Part shown: positions 47,408-59,930 of the stretch, in pieces
How positions within the stretch are numbered: position 1 is the stretch's first letter
Layout: the number at the start of each line of letters is the position of its first letter
Assembly (NCBI GenBank): GCA_963082975.1
Contig: OY720345.1
Location: 78,709,034-78,773,033, forward strand
Direction: 5' to 3'
DNA length: 64,000 nucleotides
Origin: Labia minor
Taxonomy: Eukaryota > Arthropoda > Insecta > Dermaptera > Spongiphoridae
Position numbers and translations under genes: made by a program
The notes under the pieces: generated by a model
Told to the model about the DNA's origin: nothing
Database searches by the model: none
The model's input: the letters and a program-made list of their open reading frames with translations, nothing else

Positions 47408-47717
47408 CAGAGGTTGCCAAAGTGGTGGTCCGTGGACCACTAGTGGTCCGCGAGAAAATTTCGCTGGTCCGCAGAAAAATGTGGAATATACTTACTCATT
47501 ATGTTAAGTTATGTTTTAAGATGCATTAAAACATGATTCAATTAATAACAATACGTGATAATAGTTTCATTTTATTAACTAGGTACATTTTATGTGTTCT
47601 TTGATTACAATTTTTATTTATAAATATATTTAACACTTAAAAAATCCTATTAGTGGTCCGCGGGATTTAAATTATGAATTAACTGGTCCGTGGTGTCAAA
47701 AATTTTGGCGACCGCTG
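47408..47717. mobile_element. hAT-type MITE
   Basis: 310 bp; ends CAGAGGTTGCCAAAGTGG and CAGCGGTCGCCAAAATTT (right end complemented). Exact 8-bp target duplication TTTTAGAC (47400-47407, 47718-47725). Internal repeated TGGTCCGCG / GTGGTCCGTGGACCAC motifs. Non-coding. Confidence 0.9.
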
Positions 47718-48727
47718 TTTTAGACATATGATTTAAATTTTTGTCTTTTTAAAATTGTGTTAATTTTTTAAATTTGTCTAAATCCAAATTATTATAATTT
47801 ATTAATAGGTTTCTTTTTATGTTTATTTTATATATAAGTTTAATTTAATTATCTTTTATGATTTGATATTAATAAAAAATGATAATTAATTAAATTAGAA
47901 TATATTTATTTAAATTTTAACACATGTAATCAATCATATGCAAATAAAATAGAAAATTTTGAAAATCAATTTGGTATTAAATTTATAAATATGAGATTTA
48001 AATTATAATATTTTAAAATTTGTATATTTAATTATTTTATTAAAATATAGGTATTATTTGAGAATATTTAAATCAAAAGTACTTATCGCATAATTTTAAT
48101 TATTTCTTTTAGAATCAGTTATTTAAATATATTTATCCTACTTGGTTCTGCTAACAGTATCTAAAATTATTTTTAAAAAATATTAATAAGGCGGATGATT
48201 TATAAACTTTATTTAAAATAGTGACTGCTTTTATCTAAATGATTAAAAATAAATTCTAAAAAAAACATCGATAGTATACCTTATCTTCTATAATACGAAT
48301 AAAATAAATATATAAATATTTATATATAAGAAAAAAAGTGATGAGAACGTGGTATTTTAGTTTTTTCAAAATTTGGTTTGCCCATTTTAAAAATAATTAT
48401 AACGAGTAAAATTAACTAATCTATGTATTTATATCATTCATTTAGATTATTTATTTTTTTATTAAAATATTTTTTCTAAGAGGGGATTATATGGTCCCTG
48501 ATTATTATTTAAATAGAATAAAAATATATTTTGTTAGTCCATCAATCAAAGGAGTGATTGAGGTATTTTTCACTCTATTAATTATTTTAAAAGTGTAAAC
48601 TGCAGTCAACATACAAAGAGAAGCAAAACGCAACGATTGATTCCAAATGACATCTCAACGTGTTACATGCCAACCAAGTTAAGATCCAACTCTCACCATT
48701 TACATACACTTTTTTGTTATTCTTGAT

Positions 48728-48980
48728 CATAGGTTCTCAAACTTTTTTGTGTCGTAGACCCCTTGCCATGTTTTTTGGTTTTGCGTAGACCTCCATAAAT
48801 TGATTTTGATTTTTTATAAAAAAAATTTACCCTTTTTTTTAAAGCCTTATTGAAAAATCAAAAATGTTTTAAGAGCCATGTCATATCATGGGCCCCCAAA
48901 TTTGTTATTCGCTGCCGTAGACCCCTTGCGGGTTGCTATAGACCCCTATGAGTCGATATAGACCACTTTAGGAACCTCTG
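48728..48980. mobile_element. hAT-type MITE
   Basis: 253 bp; left end CATAGGTTCTCAAACTTTTT, right end complement CAGAGGTTCCTAAAGTGGT. Flanks TTCTTGAT and TTATAGAT give a decayed (6/8) target duplication. Internal GTAGACCCCTTGC repeats. The duplicated copy of the region at about 45160 lacks it and serves as an empty site. Confidence 0.75.
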
Positions 48981-49309
48981 TTATAGATATTTGCATTAAA
49001 TTTATAATTATATCACACCAAATAATTCATAATTTAAAATTGAATAATTTCCATCCCACTCTAAAATTTTTTCAAAATATAATAATTTCAAAAATGAATA
49101 AAATGTATTTTATATAATATTTTACTGATATATTACTTACATATATTTATTAATTTTATAAATTTTTTGATATCTTTTGGGAATAAATTTAAACTTAAAT
49201 ATTCTATCGATTCGATTTAAGATCTATTCAATATATAACACCATAAATTATAAAAAATTAATATTTTTCTTTTTATTTTATTAATATGATTTTTATTTAT
49301 AATAAATTG

Positions 49310-49485
49310 ACAGCGAGCGCCCACCTCCGCTCGTCCCCTCTCGACCGCCTCCTTTCCCCTCCACCGCCTGGCCTGACCTCCTCCTCCTCCTGCTTGCCGG
49401 GCGACGCCTCGAATGGATTCAGTTGTCTGATTTTCACTACGCAATACAAGACGCTTAGCGGTCTCTCCACCGAAATCATCCCTTA
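49310..49485. other. GC-rich island of unknown origin
   Basis: About 175 bp of GC-rich, C/T-biased sequence (CGCCCACCTCCGCTCGTCCC and on) stands in DNA that is otherwise over 75% A/T. Open frames cross it on both strands, but they are Pro/Ser/Leu- or Gly/Arg-rich and look like composition artefacts. It might be a transferred or captured fragment, or a short gene-derived segment; nothing identifies it. Confidence 0.5.
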
Positions 49486-49625
49486 AATCAAGATTTAATT
49501 GAAAATTTATTTATTTTTATTATTTAATACAAAGATTTTATTATTAAACTTTTAAAAAAAAAAAAAAAAAAGTTCAATAAAAATTTAATTTTATAAAATG
49601 TATTTTTAGTATATCTTTTATACTG

Positions 49626-49632
<7 letters not shown>

Positions 49633-49670
<38 letters not shown>
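49633..49670. repeat. TA dinucleotide microsatellite
   Basis: An uninterrupted (TA)n tract of roughly 38-40 bp. Other microsatellites: (CA)n at 6738-6752, (GT)n at 7560-7580, (TA)n at 34436-34466, (ATT)n at 51686-51713, AGTA tetranucleotides at 60955-60988. Confidence 0.9.
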
Positions 49671-49674
<4 letters not shown>

Positions 49675-51125
49675 TTTTAATTAAAATCTTTGAAAACAAT
49701 TAAACATTTATTTTCTTTGCATTCGATTTAGAATCTCATTAATTCAATTTTATTAAAAATTAAATGAAAATTATTTAAACATTAAAAAATTATAAATAAG
49801 AAATAATTTTTTTCTAAATGAAAATCATCTTTAAGATATTTTCAAATTTTATTTATTATTTACTATACTTATGTCTCTTCTTTAAACTTCATGAAATAAT
49901 TACTGCACTGTCTGAGCTGTTCAATTTCAAAATTTGTATATAAAAAAGATATATTTCATATTCATATATATATTTATAATACTTTTTATATTATCTAATT
50001 TTACATATTACATTTATTATTTCTAATCTTATAAATCTTTCACACCTCTCCTTTCAAATTAGGCACTTGAAGTATCCGAATCCGATTTCTTACTTTCAAA
50101 TCCATTATAACATTACAACTACACTGACGTGTGTTGTTAAGTTACCATTCAGTTTTAATATAGTTAATATTTTCACTTAACATCTCTCATCCTTTTTAAT
50201 AATAATAAGTTTTTTTTTATTATTATTTTATTTATGTGGGGGATTTTATTCAAAAACACCATTAATTTAAAAAATTAATATTTATGTTTTTATTTTATTG
50301 ATATAATTCTCTTGTTTATTTAATAATTTTGATTATTGATCCTTGATCAATTTTTTTTAAGTAAAAAAACCGAAGAACACAAAAACGTGACTAACTTTTC
50401 CAGTTGTCAAAAACAAACAACTAATCCAAAATGGCTGATAATGCCAACATAGGAGAAACATATATGCGTACCAACATAACAAAATAATTTCGATAATCGA
50501 ATGTACACATCCCTAGAAAATTTAAAATTCACCTTTTCTTTTGAACAGACCTCGTATTCTCAACAAGATTAATATAAAATAAATCTTTTATTAAAATTTT
50601 ATAAAATGAATAAATGAAAGCAATAATATCTACTACTATATTGTTTTGTCAATTAAATATTAGTATAATACTTTTTAAAAGTGAATACTATTTCTAATAT
50701 ATGTCAATTACATATAATAACAGTGAAATTAATAATATAAACTTAATGTGTTTTCACTGTTGCATCCCATAATATTTTTTATAATAGAAAGAATGAGATT
50801 TTTAATTCTATGGTGTTATTTAATCACTATTAAAAGAGTATTATAAGTTCTGTTTCTATTAGAACCCATCCAAATGTCTATGAATTTATTTAACCATTTA
50901 TAAATTGTATTTCTGGGATAATAAAGAATTTTAGTAATTTACTATTACAGAAATAAAATAATATTTTAAAAAATTCATACACTTTTTGAATCATATTAAT
51001 GTTATTAATTTATTTTTATATCATTATTTAATTTCCTTGATACAACTAATTTTACTTAATTTCTTATTTATATAGGCGAGTGAGATAAGATATCAATTCA
51101 AGAGTCTTCAAGTTTAATCTGCGAG

Positions 51126-54100
51126 ATGTATCAACTCTTTATTAACTCCGAGGTCAGTATTTATTATTATTTGATTTTTAATTCATATATAACATTATTT
51201 AAAAAAATTACTAAATTTTAAATATTTTTTAAAATAAAAATAATAAATATGGAAAAAAATAAACATTATCGTATGGTCATTGCTAAATAATTTGATAATT
51301 TTATTAAATATTTACTTAATAGAAAAATTACTGTGTTTTTAAATTAATTTTATTTCATAAAATAATCGGGTAAACTATTAGTTGTAAAAATTTCTTACCT
51401 TTAGGCTGTCAATCAAACTATTGTGACTATTGTTTTTTTTTATATAATAGAAAAGTAAAAAAAAGGGTCTATTGCCTCTTGAAAAATACCCATCAAGTCA
51501 TAAACACTAATAGCATTCACACAAACACAGACACACTCTTCCTATATCTATATATATTATATATACCTGTATGTATACACTGGTATACACTTTGAAACTT
51601 CTAAAAAGGTAGATACTATCATTACTTTTTTTTCGAAATTTTTCAAAATATATTATCAATTTTATCAATTTTTTTTTATAATTAATATTATTATTATTAT
51701 TATTATTATTATTAAGAGAGGGTATTTATAATATTTACTTAATTTCAAATCTGTTGAGAGCTAGAAAACATTTTAATTAATACTAATAATAATACGATAA
51801 AAACTTTAAAGATTATTTTAAAATAATTTTTACTTAAAAATAAGTATTTATCCATAACTTAATTCGGTTAATTCATATTAAATAATAATTTTAATTTTTT
51901 ATGAATAATTTTAAATAGATTTCCCTAAATATATTTGTCCTCCTTTTTACCGACCGACCATAGTAAGGGAGGTATTGTTTTCACACCAAATTTCACATAT
52001 GAACATTTTTACATATCTCCACGAATCATGCATTTTCTTAACAGAAAAAAAGTATTTTTATCTTTATGGTTGTCCGTCTGTCCGTTCGTCCGTCCGTCCA
52101 TTGTGTGTCTGTATAGACGTGTATGTTGAACGGTTTAACAGATTTTGATAAAATTTGGTTTATTTACTTAATGCATCAGTAGTATGAATTCATCAACTTT
52201 TAGTGTATATCCGGAAACCGGAAGTGGTAGTTTACAAAGTATTAATTTCATATTCATTGTCGGAAAATATTTCACTTAAAATATACTTAATAATTGAGTA
52301 ATTAAACTAAAAATAAAATCCAAGATAATATAATTTATTCATTTTAATTCAAGTTTTAAAAATATTTTTTTAATTTATACTTTATATATATATATACCAA
52401 TAATGTTGTTTGGAAATTAATTTATTTCAAATCTTCGGTCAGTTCTGTGCCTGGCCACAGAATTTTATTTTTAGTACTGACTCGACTTGAAAGAAATACT
52501 TTATCAATTCTTTTTCATTAATATACATATAAGATATATATATATATATATATATTAGAATTTAGAAGCATTTAAAGCCACAAGTGGCTGTTGTTTGGAG
52601 CTTCCCTATTGGTTAAATTAAAATTAAATATTAGTTTTAAGGGATCTGAGCCACAAGTGGATGTATTTAATGGTGTTTGCGCAGGGCGGCTCCGCCCTAA
52701 GAACTCTTGAAACTTCCAAAGAAAGGATTTAAGGATACGCCCTTCTATTTTATGTACAATGCAAAAAATCTTTTTTTATTGAAATGATTTATATTATTTT
52801 TTTTTAAATAAATAAAAATATCAATATTAAAAAGTATAAATTGATTCAAAAAATTTACAATTAAATTACATTTATTTTATTAAGTACAAAGTAAACTAAA
52901 AAAAAAATCAGTTATAATATAAAATTCTATCACGTAAGCTGTGAATTGGTTCTATTTAAAATAAAGTTTTATTTGTAATAAAATTGAAAATATTTTAAAA
53001 CAAGGATCATGTCTTCTTTTATGTACCAAAAACCCAAAATCAAAATGGGAAATTTAACTGTAATTATTAATTATTAATTTTATTTATATATATTTTAATT
53101 AATTTATTTATTTTTGAATAAAATAAATTTTAGGGGATGAGCCTAATGCAAATGGAGGCTCATAATTATATTACAACACGACATATTGAAGAATTCTTTC
53201 ATTTTATGGTCCAACATTTACTTTGTAATGAACCAGGTTAGCATCTAAAATATTCCAATATTAATAGAGATTTTTCAAATTTGACATTTAACATTTTCAA
53301 CTAAATTTGGTTAATTATTAAAATAAATTTAAAATCAAACTTATATTGAGTTTAAGTGTTGTGTTCTAAAAATCATTATAGAATGAAAATTTTAAATATT
53401 TTTTTACTTATTAGCTTATTACATATAAGTAACAATCTATAGGTATACCAAATTTTTATTTTTTAAATAAAAATATAAATTTGTCGTTCGCCTTGCACCA
53501 AGCTTCTCGATAGGAACTTGAATCCCTTGAATTTTTTTTATCAAATTAGACTTTTAAAAATTACTTTAATATTTTTTCTTTAAATAGTACTATTTTCTTT
53601 TTTGAAATGTTAACTAACATCAGCTAAGTATTCAAAATCAAAATTTTTAATCTAAGAACAATCATTATTTTTCATAATTCCTTTTATTTTCTGAAATTAA
53701 ATCAATTATTATGTTGATTGTTAATTACAAAGTTATCTATAAATTTTAGTAAGAAAACATACATTTTAAAAGCCCTTTCCTACTTTCTCACCAATTAATG
53801 TAAAAATATTATCCTTCCCCCAAGAGAATTTCCAATTAAACATAATTATAAAATTGGGAAGATGATGAGCTGCTTTTTTTAAAAAATAAAACAAACTATA
53901 GTGTTGTTTTTTATGTACGAGCTCCGTGACTTTTTGAATGAAACACAGGTTTTTGAATAATTTATTTATTATTTTATTTTTCAACGTAGTCTCCTTTGAA
54001 CTCAACGTTTCTCCAATTTTATTATTCCTTCCAAAAAATAAGATTTATCGAGGACATCAAAAATGGTATTTGTTGTGAGATGATTTCATTGTTGGACTCA

Positions 54101-56989
54101 AATCTTTTCCACCTTGCTATTTCTCCAAGGTTGGAAACAAGAAATATTGTCTCGGGGCCAAATCCGGAGAATAGAGCGGATGAGGGAGCAATTCGTGTCC
54201 CAATTCATGGATTTTCATGGAAATTTACTTTTTTCCGTTTTCTTCTCAAATCACGGGGTAGTTTGCTATTGATGGATGTCAAACAAAAATTACTTTAAAA
54301 TATCCAGCTGATTCAAATTTCGACAGAAGTCAGCTGATAGTTTCCTGCTAACAGGAAAAGTATTGCATTTTCATTTAAGAGATGGGATATTCAAAAAGAC
54401 ACGGACTTATTGACCTGCCCTTGTAGCTTATGATTAAGATTAATGGAATAGAAAACTCTCAAATTTGTGCAACATTTATTTTAGCACCAATAATAAATAC
54501 ATTTGATTAAAAATAAACTGATACAATAAAAGTTTTAATAAAATATCATTAATTTACAAAAATATATTTAATTTTAGAAAATCCTATTCAATTTTTAATT
54601 GAATTATTAAACCAATGTATAAACTATAGATTTGATCCTCAAAATAAATTACCACCACTTTTATTTACACCAGATCATGTAAATTCCATGTATTCAGCTT
54701 TAGATCCAGCTAATATTGGAAGGATAAGTCTTAAACAATATGCCACAGGTATTTATTATGCAAATATGAAGTAATTGTCTTTTTTCAATTATTTATTTTA
54801 TCTTTTTGGAAATTTAAATTTATTAAAGGTTCATTCAAAATAAGTAAAAAACTCCCAATTTATATTACTATTTGAAAATATCAAAACATCTATTATAATC
54901 GAGTTCAACTTACCATTTTAAATAAATAAATTGAAAGTTGATTTGATTTAATTGAAATAGATTTACTTAGTTTTAATTAGTGAAGTTAAAACATTACTTT
55001 TAGGGTGATTTACTTTGAAAATTTTATGTGCTTAAGATCATTTTCCTCTCTCTCTCTCCCTCCTTTGACAAAGTTAAAGGACTATAACAGAATTATGTGC
55101 TGGAAATTAATTAAAAATCTGAAAAGTTTCAATCCTCATCAGGATATGCAAGTTACCATCATTTTCTGTAGAACAATAACTTTTTTGTTACATTAAAAAA
55201 ATATAGAATAATTTGTAAATTTATAAAAACTAATTCTACTTTATTAGAATTTGAAAATGTAGAAAAATTAAAATACTTAGATTCTGTAATCCCGAAGGTT
55301 AATTAACGATCGAGGTTGCATTCGGGTAACGCCTGTTATCATGCAGTAAAGGGGCTTATCTCGTTATTATCAAAGGGGATCAAAATTAAAATATATAAAA
55401 CAATTATTTTACCTGTTGTATTATATAGGTGTGAGGTATGGTTTATGACCATGAAAGACGAGAGTAGAGTAGTATTTGAGAATAGGATACCTAGCAGCAT
55501 TTATGGGTCAAAGAAAGATGAGGTCATGGCGATGACTATAAAACGAGGAATTCTATGATCTCTATGCATCTCCAGACATAGTTAGGGTTATAAAATCGAG
55601 AAGGCTTCAGTGGAAGAAGAATGAATGGCGAAAATATATTGGTGGGGGGACCGATTGGGAAACGTCCGATTGGAAGACAAAGGACGCGGTATCTGGCCAA
55701 GGTAGGAAGGGACGTGAGAGAGATGGGAGAGGGTAAGAGTTGGATGGTTGTGGCTCTGGGTAGGGACACTTGGAGAAATATGGTTACTGCTGCCAAGATC
55801 TTTCGAATTCCGTAGAGCCACAATGATAGATAGATAGATAGATAGAATTCTACTAGATTGGAATAAAACAGCTTAATTTTAGAAGTTTTTTCAATAACTT
55901 TATTTTTGTTAGTTTATTCATTTTAGGTCTACAAACTCTAGGAATAACAAATTTTAATCTTTATCCATCCATCTGTGAAGTTGATTGTGATTGTAGCGAG
56001 AAAGATATGATTTCAAAAGAAACTTTTGTGAATGAAGCGTAAGTATAATAATTTATATTATATATTTTTTTACATGAACATAAACTAAAATGAATTATTA
56101 TATACTTTAAAATTATTATATAATTTGATATAATTATATTTATCTTAAAATATACATGTGATCTAAAGTGATGATGTTTGGATCATTAGCATCATTTTAC
56201 AATTTTAATGTAAAAGACAACAAATTTATTGTAAATTATTTTAACATTTTGGATATTTCATCAAAATCAATAAATATTTAATACACAGTTTATTTTATTT
56301 TATATAGAACAAAAAAAAAAATATCAAAAACTAACTAAACGATAAAAAATAATATATCAAAAATTAAACAATAAAAGTTTACTTCAATTAGAAAGAAACA
56401 CTATATTTTCTACAGGTGCCCAGTATGAGATCTTTTTTGTATAAATTCTGGTCTATATTTGGTATGTAATATTACATGTATTCTGTTTCTGGTTTTGGTT
56501 AAAATTACATTCATATGAGAAAATAAGAATTCGCAAAAGTAAGTTGAAGGAAATACTCTTAAAGCAGTTATTGCTAGCTTTTTTAATGAGAACTGATTTG
56601 GAATCGTCATTTACGGTGAACGTAAGATAACTTCGCGCGGAACAATTTTTAAACCTGTGTGGTGCGACCATTTTTTTTTTCTTTTATTATAAAATATTCG
56701 AGCATTTCAAATTTTGTTATATCGTCAAATTAATATTTTATATTAATTATTTATTTCTAAATTTATTTATTTATTTAAATAACAGATAAGTAACTTTAAT
56801 CTTAATATATTTTTTAGAAATAAATGTTTAAAAAATATGCTGGAATCAATGCTGGCACTTCCTGAACCAATTTATATTTGTCCATGTGACGAGATGGATT
56901 TCAATGTTTTCCCTGACTATACTTATCCAACTTCAGTGAAACCTGAAAGTGATGCTTTCTTAAGTTCAAATAAAACTATTTCAAATTAA
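51126..56989 (+). CDS. EFCAB10: EF-hand calcium-binding domain-containing protein 10 (EFCAB10) orthologue
   Basis: Five exons: 51126-51152, 53134-53236, 54578-54748, 55927-56038, 56818-56989. They give 194 aa, phases closing at each junction. Residues about 18-55 form a DPY30/RIIa-type dimerisation helix pair: HNYITTRHIEEFFHFMVQHLL then ENPIQFLIELL. Residues about 70-108 match the family EF-hand: FTPDHVNSMYSALDPANIGR then ISLKQYATGLQTLGI. The loop lacks acidic residues at positions 3, 5 and 12, so calcium binding is doubtful, as in vertebrate EFCAB10. The C-terminal Cys/Glu-rich tail (residues 115-194) is lineage-specific. DPY30/RIIa-fold proteins commonly dock in axonemal radial-spoke or sheath structures, so a ciliary or sperm role is possible but inferred. 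Intron 2 contains a mariner relic and intron 3 a LINE fragment. The first exon (9 residues) is the least certain; an internal ATG at 53137 is the alternative start. Confidence 0.88.
51949..52445 (+). repeat. ACCGACCGAC repeat, copy B
   Basis: It runs from ACCGACCGACCATAGTAAGG through GTCCGTCTGTCCGTTCGTCC, a TTTGATAAAATTTGGTT phrase and GTATATCCGGAAACCGGAAG to TTCGGTCAGTT. It is the fullest uninterrupted copy and preserves the empty site of the mariner MITE found in copy C (59931-60760). Confidence 0.8.
53885..54427 (-). mobile_element. Mariner-type transposon 3' relic in EFCAB10 intron 2
   Basis: On the minus strand it starts with the terminal repeat TACAAGGGCAGGTCAATAAG TCC (54427 inward) and encodes the third-aspartate region of a mariner transposase: H-P-L-Y-S-P-D-L-A-P followed by FLFPTL-K/E and a downstream K-SYFLEGIIKLEKR-like segment, with an in-frame stop. 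The N-terminal two-thirds are deleted. It is about 85-90% like the plus-strand copy at 58196-58740, so both descend from one deleted parent. Confidence 0.8.
55245..55846 (+). mobile_element. Non-LTR retrotransposon 3' fragment with GATA tail
   Basis: It encodes a broken reverse transcriptase C-terminus: FENVEKLKYLDSVI, NACYHAVKGL, KIYKTIILPVVLYRCEVW, FENRIPSSIYGSKKDE, then a frameshift, then GPIGKRPIGRQRTRYLAKVG and DTWRNMVTAAKIFRIP followed by TAG. It ends with about five GATA units (55826-55846). 5'-truncated. It lies in intron 3 of EFCAB10 in sense orientation. Confidence 0.88.
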
Positions 56990-57222
56990 AATTGGAATGA
57001 ACGGGATGAATGAATTTAATCAATATTGTTTTATATTTTTGGAATAATTGAAAAAAAAAATCATTCTTTAAATTATATTTTAGTTCTTTGTTTTATTTTT
57101 ATTGTATTGTCTCATTGCATAAATTAACAGACAATCGAAAATGAATTATCAGAACCTTAAAATTTAAACTAATACTAAAATCAGATGATACATATTTATT
57201 TCTTTAAATAATGAATTTTATA
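56990..57222. other. 3' flank of EFCAB10
   Basis: AT-rich; likely 3' UTR at first. No canonical AATAAA within 100 bp of the stop; nothing else seen. Confidence 0.4.
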
Positions 57223-57224
57223 TA

Positions 57225-57596
57225 GGGTAAAGTATACAGTCGTTGGCCCCGAGGCAGTCATTGGCCCCCTATCACTAAAACACAAATCATAAGAGATTTT
57301 TATTTGAAAAATTGCGCTATTAACTATGGTTATGTAATCGTTTGTTGTATGGTTGTATAATCACTATAGAATGCATAGGCCAATAACTATAACAGGGGGC
57401 CAATAACTATGTTTTAGGATTTTTTTTTTTAGAAAAAGTGTTTATTAGAAATTTTTTTTTTTTTATTCATCAAATTGCTGATAGTATCTATATTCTGCAA
57501 ACCTAATTTGACACAGATTGTTCCCCAATTTGCCCAGATATGCATTAAAGTCTGCTAGGAATTCCTTAAGGGGGCCAACGACTGAATGCTTTACCC
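57225..57596. mobile_element. MITE with GGGTAAAG...GTCGTTGGCCCC ends
   Basis: 372 bp; left end GGGTAAAGTATACAGTCGTT GGCCCC, right end complement GGGTAAAGCATTCAGTCGTT GGCCCC (mismatches at 2 of 26). TA on both sides (57223-57224, 57597-57598). Internal GGCCAATAACTAT units repeat the theme. Non-coding; TA duplication suggests Tc1/mariner class. Confidence 0.8.
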
Positions 57597-58195
57597 TACA
57601 TAGTTTTGAAAATATATATTTATCTTATAAATAATTATTTAAATATTATTAATAATTTGTATTTTAAGTGATTATTTAGTTAGTGGAAAGTTTTTATTGT
57701 ATATCAATTTAAGCTAATATAAGTTCTAATTAAAGATTCTGAAAATCGGGGAAGTAGGTATAAATTCTATAAAGACTTCCAACCCACACGGCGTGGGCTT
57801 TGACCAGAGCCGGCGACCCAATTCTCTACAATTGAACTTCTTATCATTCATTTATTTCCATCCTCTTATAAGTTGAGAAAATGTTATCAAATCTCTCTCT
57901 CTCTCAAGCTAGTTCAAGAAAATGAATGGTTTTACACACTTTATTTAGGAAATAAAATAAGGAAAAACTGATAATTTTTCATCTCTCTTAGAAATTTTTT
58001 CATTGTATCATTTTTCAGAATAAATAATAATAATAATAATAAATAATGAGACAATAATGAGACAAAAAAAAATGTAGTGATGATAGTAACCTCTATCAGG
58101 TAATTAGTTTATTAATTTTTAATCACCAAACATTTTTAAAATTAAATAACAAAAAAATAATATATTTTAAACAATTTTATTTAAATAATAAGATA

Positions 58196-58740
58196 CAAGG
58201 GGTGGTGAATCAGTCCGTGGTTTTTTGAATTTCCCGTATCTTAAATGAAATAACAACACTTTTCCTATTAGTGGGAAACTATCAGCTGACTTCTGTCGAA
58301 ATTTGAATCAGCTGGATATTTTAAAGTAGTTTGTGTTTGACATCCATCAATAGCAAACTACCTCGTGATTTGAGAAGAAAACGGAAAAAAGTAAATTTCC
58401 ATGAAAATCCATGAATTGGGACACGAATTGCTCCCTCATCCGCTCTATTCTCCGGATTTGGCCCCGAGACACTATTTCTTGTTTCTAACCCTGAAGAAAT
58501 ATCAAGGTGGAAAAGATTTGACTCCAACAATGAAATCATCTCAACAAATACCATTTTTGATGTCCTCGACAAATCTTATTTTTTGGAAGGAATAATAAAA
58601 TTGAAGAAACGTTGAACGAAGTGTATAGTGAGTTCAAAGGAGACTACGTTGAAAAATAAAATAATAAATAAATTATTCAAAAACCTGCGTTTCATTCAAA
58701 AAGTCATGAAGCTCGTACTTAAAAAAACAACACTATAGTT
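58196..58740 (+). mobile_element. Mariner-type transposon 3' relic
   Basis: It begins ACAAGGGGTGGTGAATCAGT CCGTGG, then AT-rich linker. From 58401 it encodes the mariner C-terminal catalytic region (H-P-L-Y-S-P-D-L-A-P, then YFLFLTLKK, GGKDLT and after a frame change SYFLEGIIKLKKR). The end around 58700-58740 keeps CATTCAAAAAGTCATGAAGC, a diverged partner of the left terminal repeat. It is a non-autonomous deletion derivative. Confidence 0.82.
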
Positions 58741-59930
58741 TGTTTGTTTTTAAAAAAAAGCAGCTCATCATCTTCCCAATCTTATAATTCAAAATACATT
58801 TCATTTTTTTTAATAACAAAGCCTATTAGTTTCTATGGAAAGTTTCATAGGACACAAATCTACAGATAGATGTAAAGCAAAATTAGACTATTTCCTTTAA
58901 GTTCCCACATGGAATGTTAAAGGACTTTTAAAGAGATTATGAGACTGAAACATCTCCTAGATATACTTATAAAAAAGAATTATTATAATATTTTAAATTT
59001 TTATTTCTAATTCTAATTTTCAAATATCATTTCAATTATTCTCATTATTTGATAAGTTTTTATTTTAATTAATTGAATAAAACATTTAGATCAATTTTTA
59101 AATTATTATTTTATTTTAATATTTATAAATAACATATCAATAACTAATCAGAGATTTTAATTTTTTTTTTTTATTTTAAAAAAACATTGTATCCCATTAT
59201 AACTAAATTAAAAAATAAAGAAAAACTCAAAAAGGAAATGAGAAATTTATAATATACTGATTGAGAGTTAAAATATATGAAAAGTTATTACCTACAGACT
59301 TTCATCAAATATACATTTAGTTTTAGTAATATAAAGTTTAAAATATTTTTAATTTTTAACAAATGTGCTATTAGTTAATAAAGGTTGTTACACATTATGG
59401 TACAATGGTTATTAGTCTACCATTAGTCAGCTTCTCTTTACAATGCCGATGCTTTGTAACAAAAAGGGAAAAGGTCTAATTTAAAAAAAGATGAACTTAA
59501 AAAATAGTGAAGATCCCCGTTACTTGTAAAAGGATGAGGGTTGACACTTTTTTTCAAAGACCCAATTTTAGGATCACTGAGCTTTAGGCTCTAGGTATTA
59601 TGGACCTAAATGAACTAAAGATGTTTATTATTATTATTATTGGTGCGACAACAAAAAGGATGCATACCTGAGTTATTATTTTTCATATTATTTTTAAAAT
59701 AAGTTTTTCTAAAAAATTAAGAATTTGATTTTATGAGAGTATGAATAATAATATACTTTAAAAAAAATATTTGTTTTTAAGTTTATTAAGTCTTTAATAA
59801 AGCATATATCAGTTTTTATTAAATTTTAAATAAAATAATGTAAATAATTGAAGGGGGTTAGGAAAATGTATTTTCATCCTACCTCTTATAAGAAAACTTT
59901 TTTCAAATTATGATATAAAAATAAGCTGTT
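58741..59930. other. AT-rich intergenic DNA
   Basis: Nothing coding that I can support. 59395-59640 is slightly GC-richer, with TTTAGGCTCTAGGTATTATG and a trailing (ATT)n, possibly a decayed transposon end. Confidence 0.5.

Larger units (their letters stand above)
48350..51000. repeat. Second copy of a local segmental duplication
   Basis: Blocks recur in the order found at 44850-45640: TTTTCTAAGAGGGGATTAT (44956 / 48472), TTCCAAATGACAT (45123 / 48641), AATTCATAATTT.AAATTGAA (45203 / 49024), TTAAATATTCTATCGATTC (45391 / 49194), and GAATTTTAGTAATTTA.TATT (45595 / 50929). The second copy has been lengthened by a hAT MITE (48728-48980), a GC-rich insert (about 49310-49485) and AT-rich DNA. Confidence 0.6.

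Noticed and set aside
49217..49486. Open frames on both strands across the GC-rich island
   Set aside because: Pro/Ser- and Gly/Arg-rich readings on opposite strands reflect skewed composition, not a protein.
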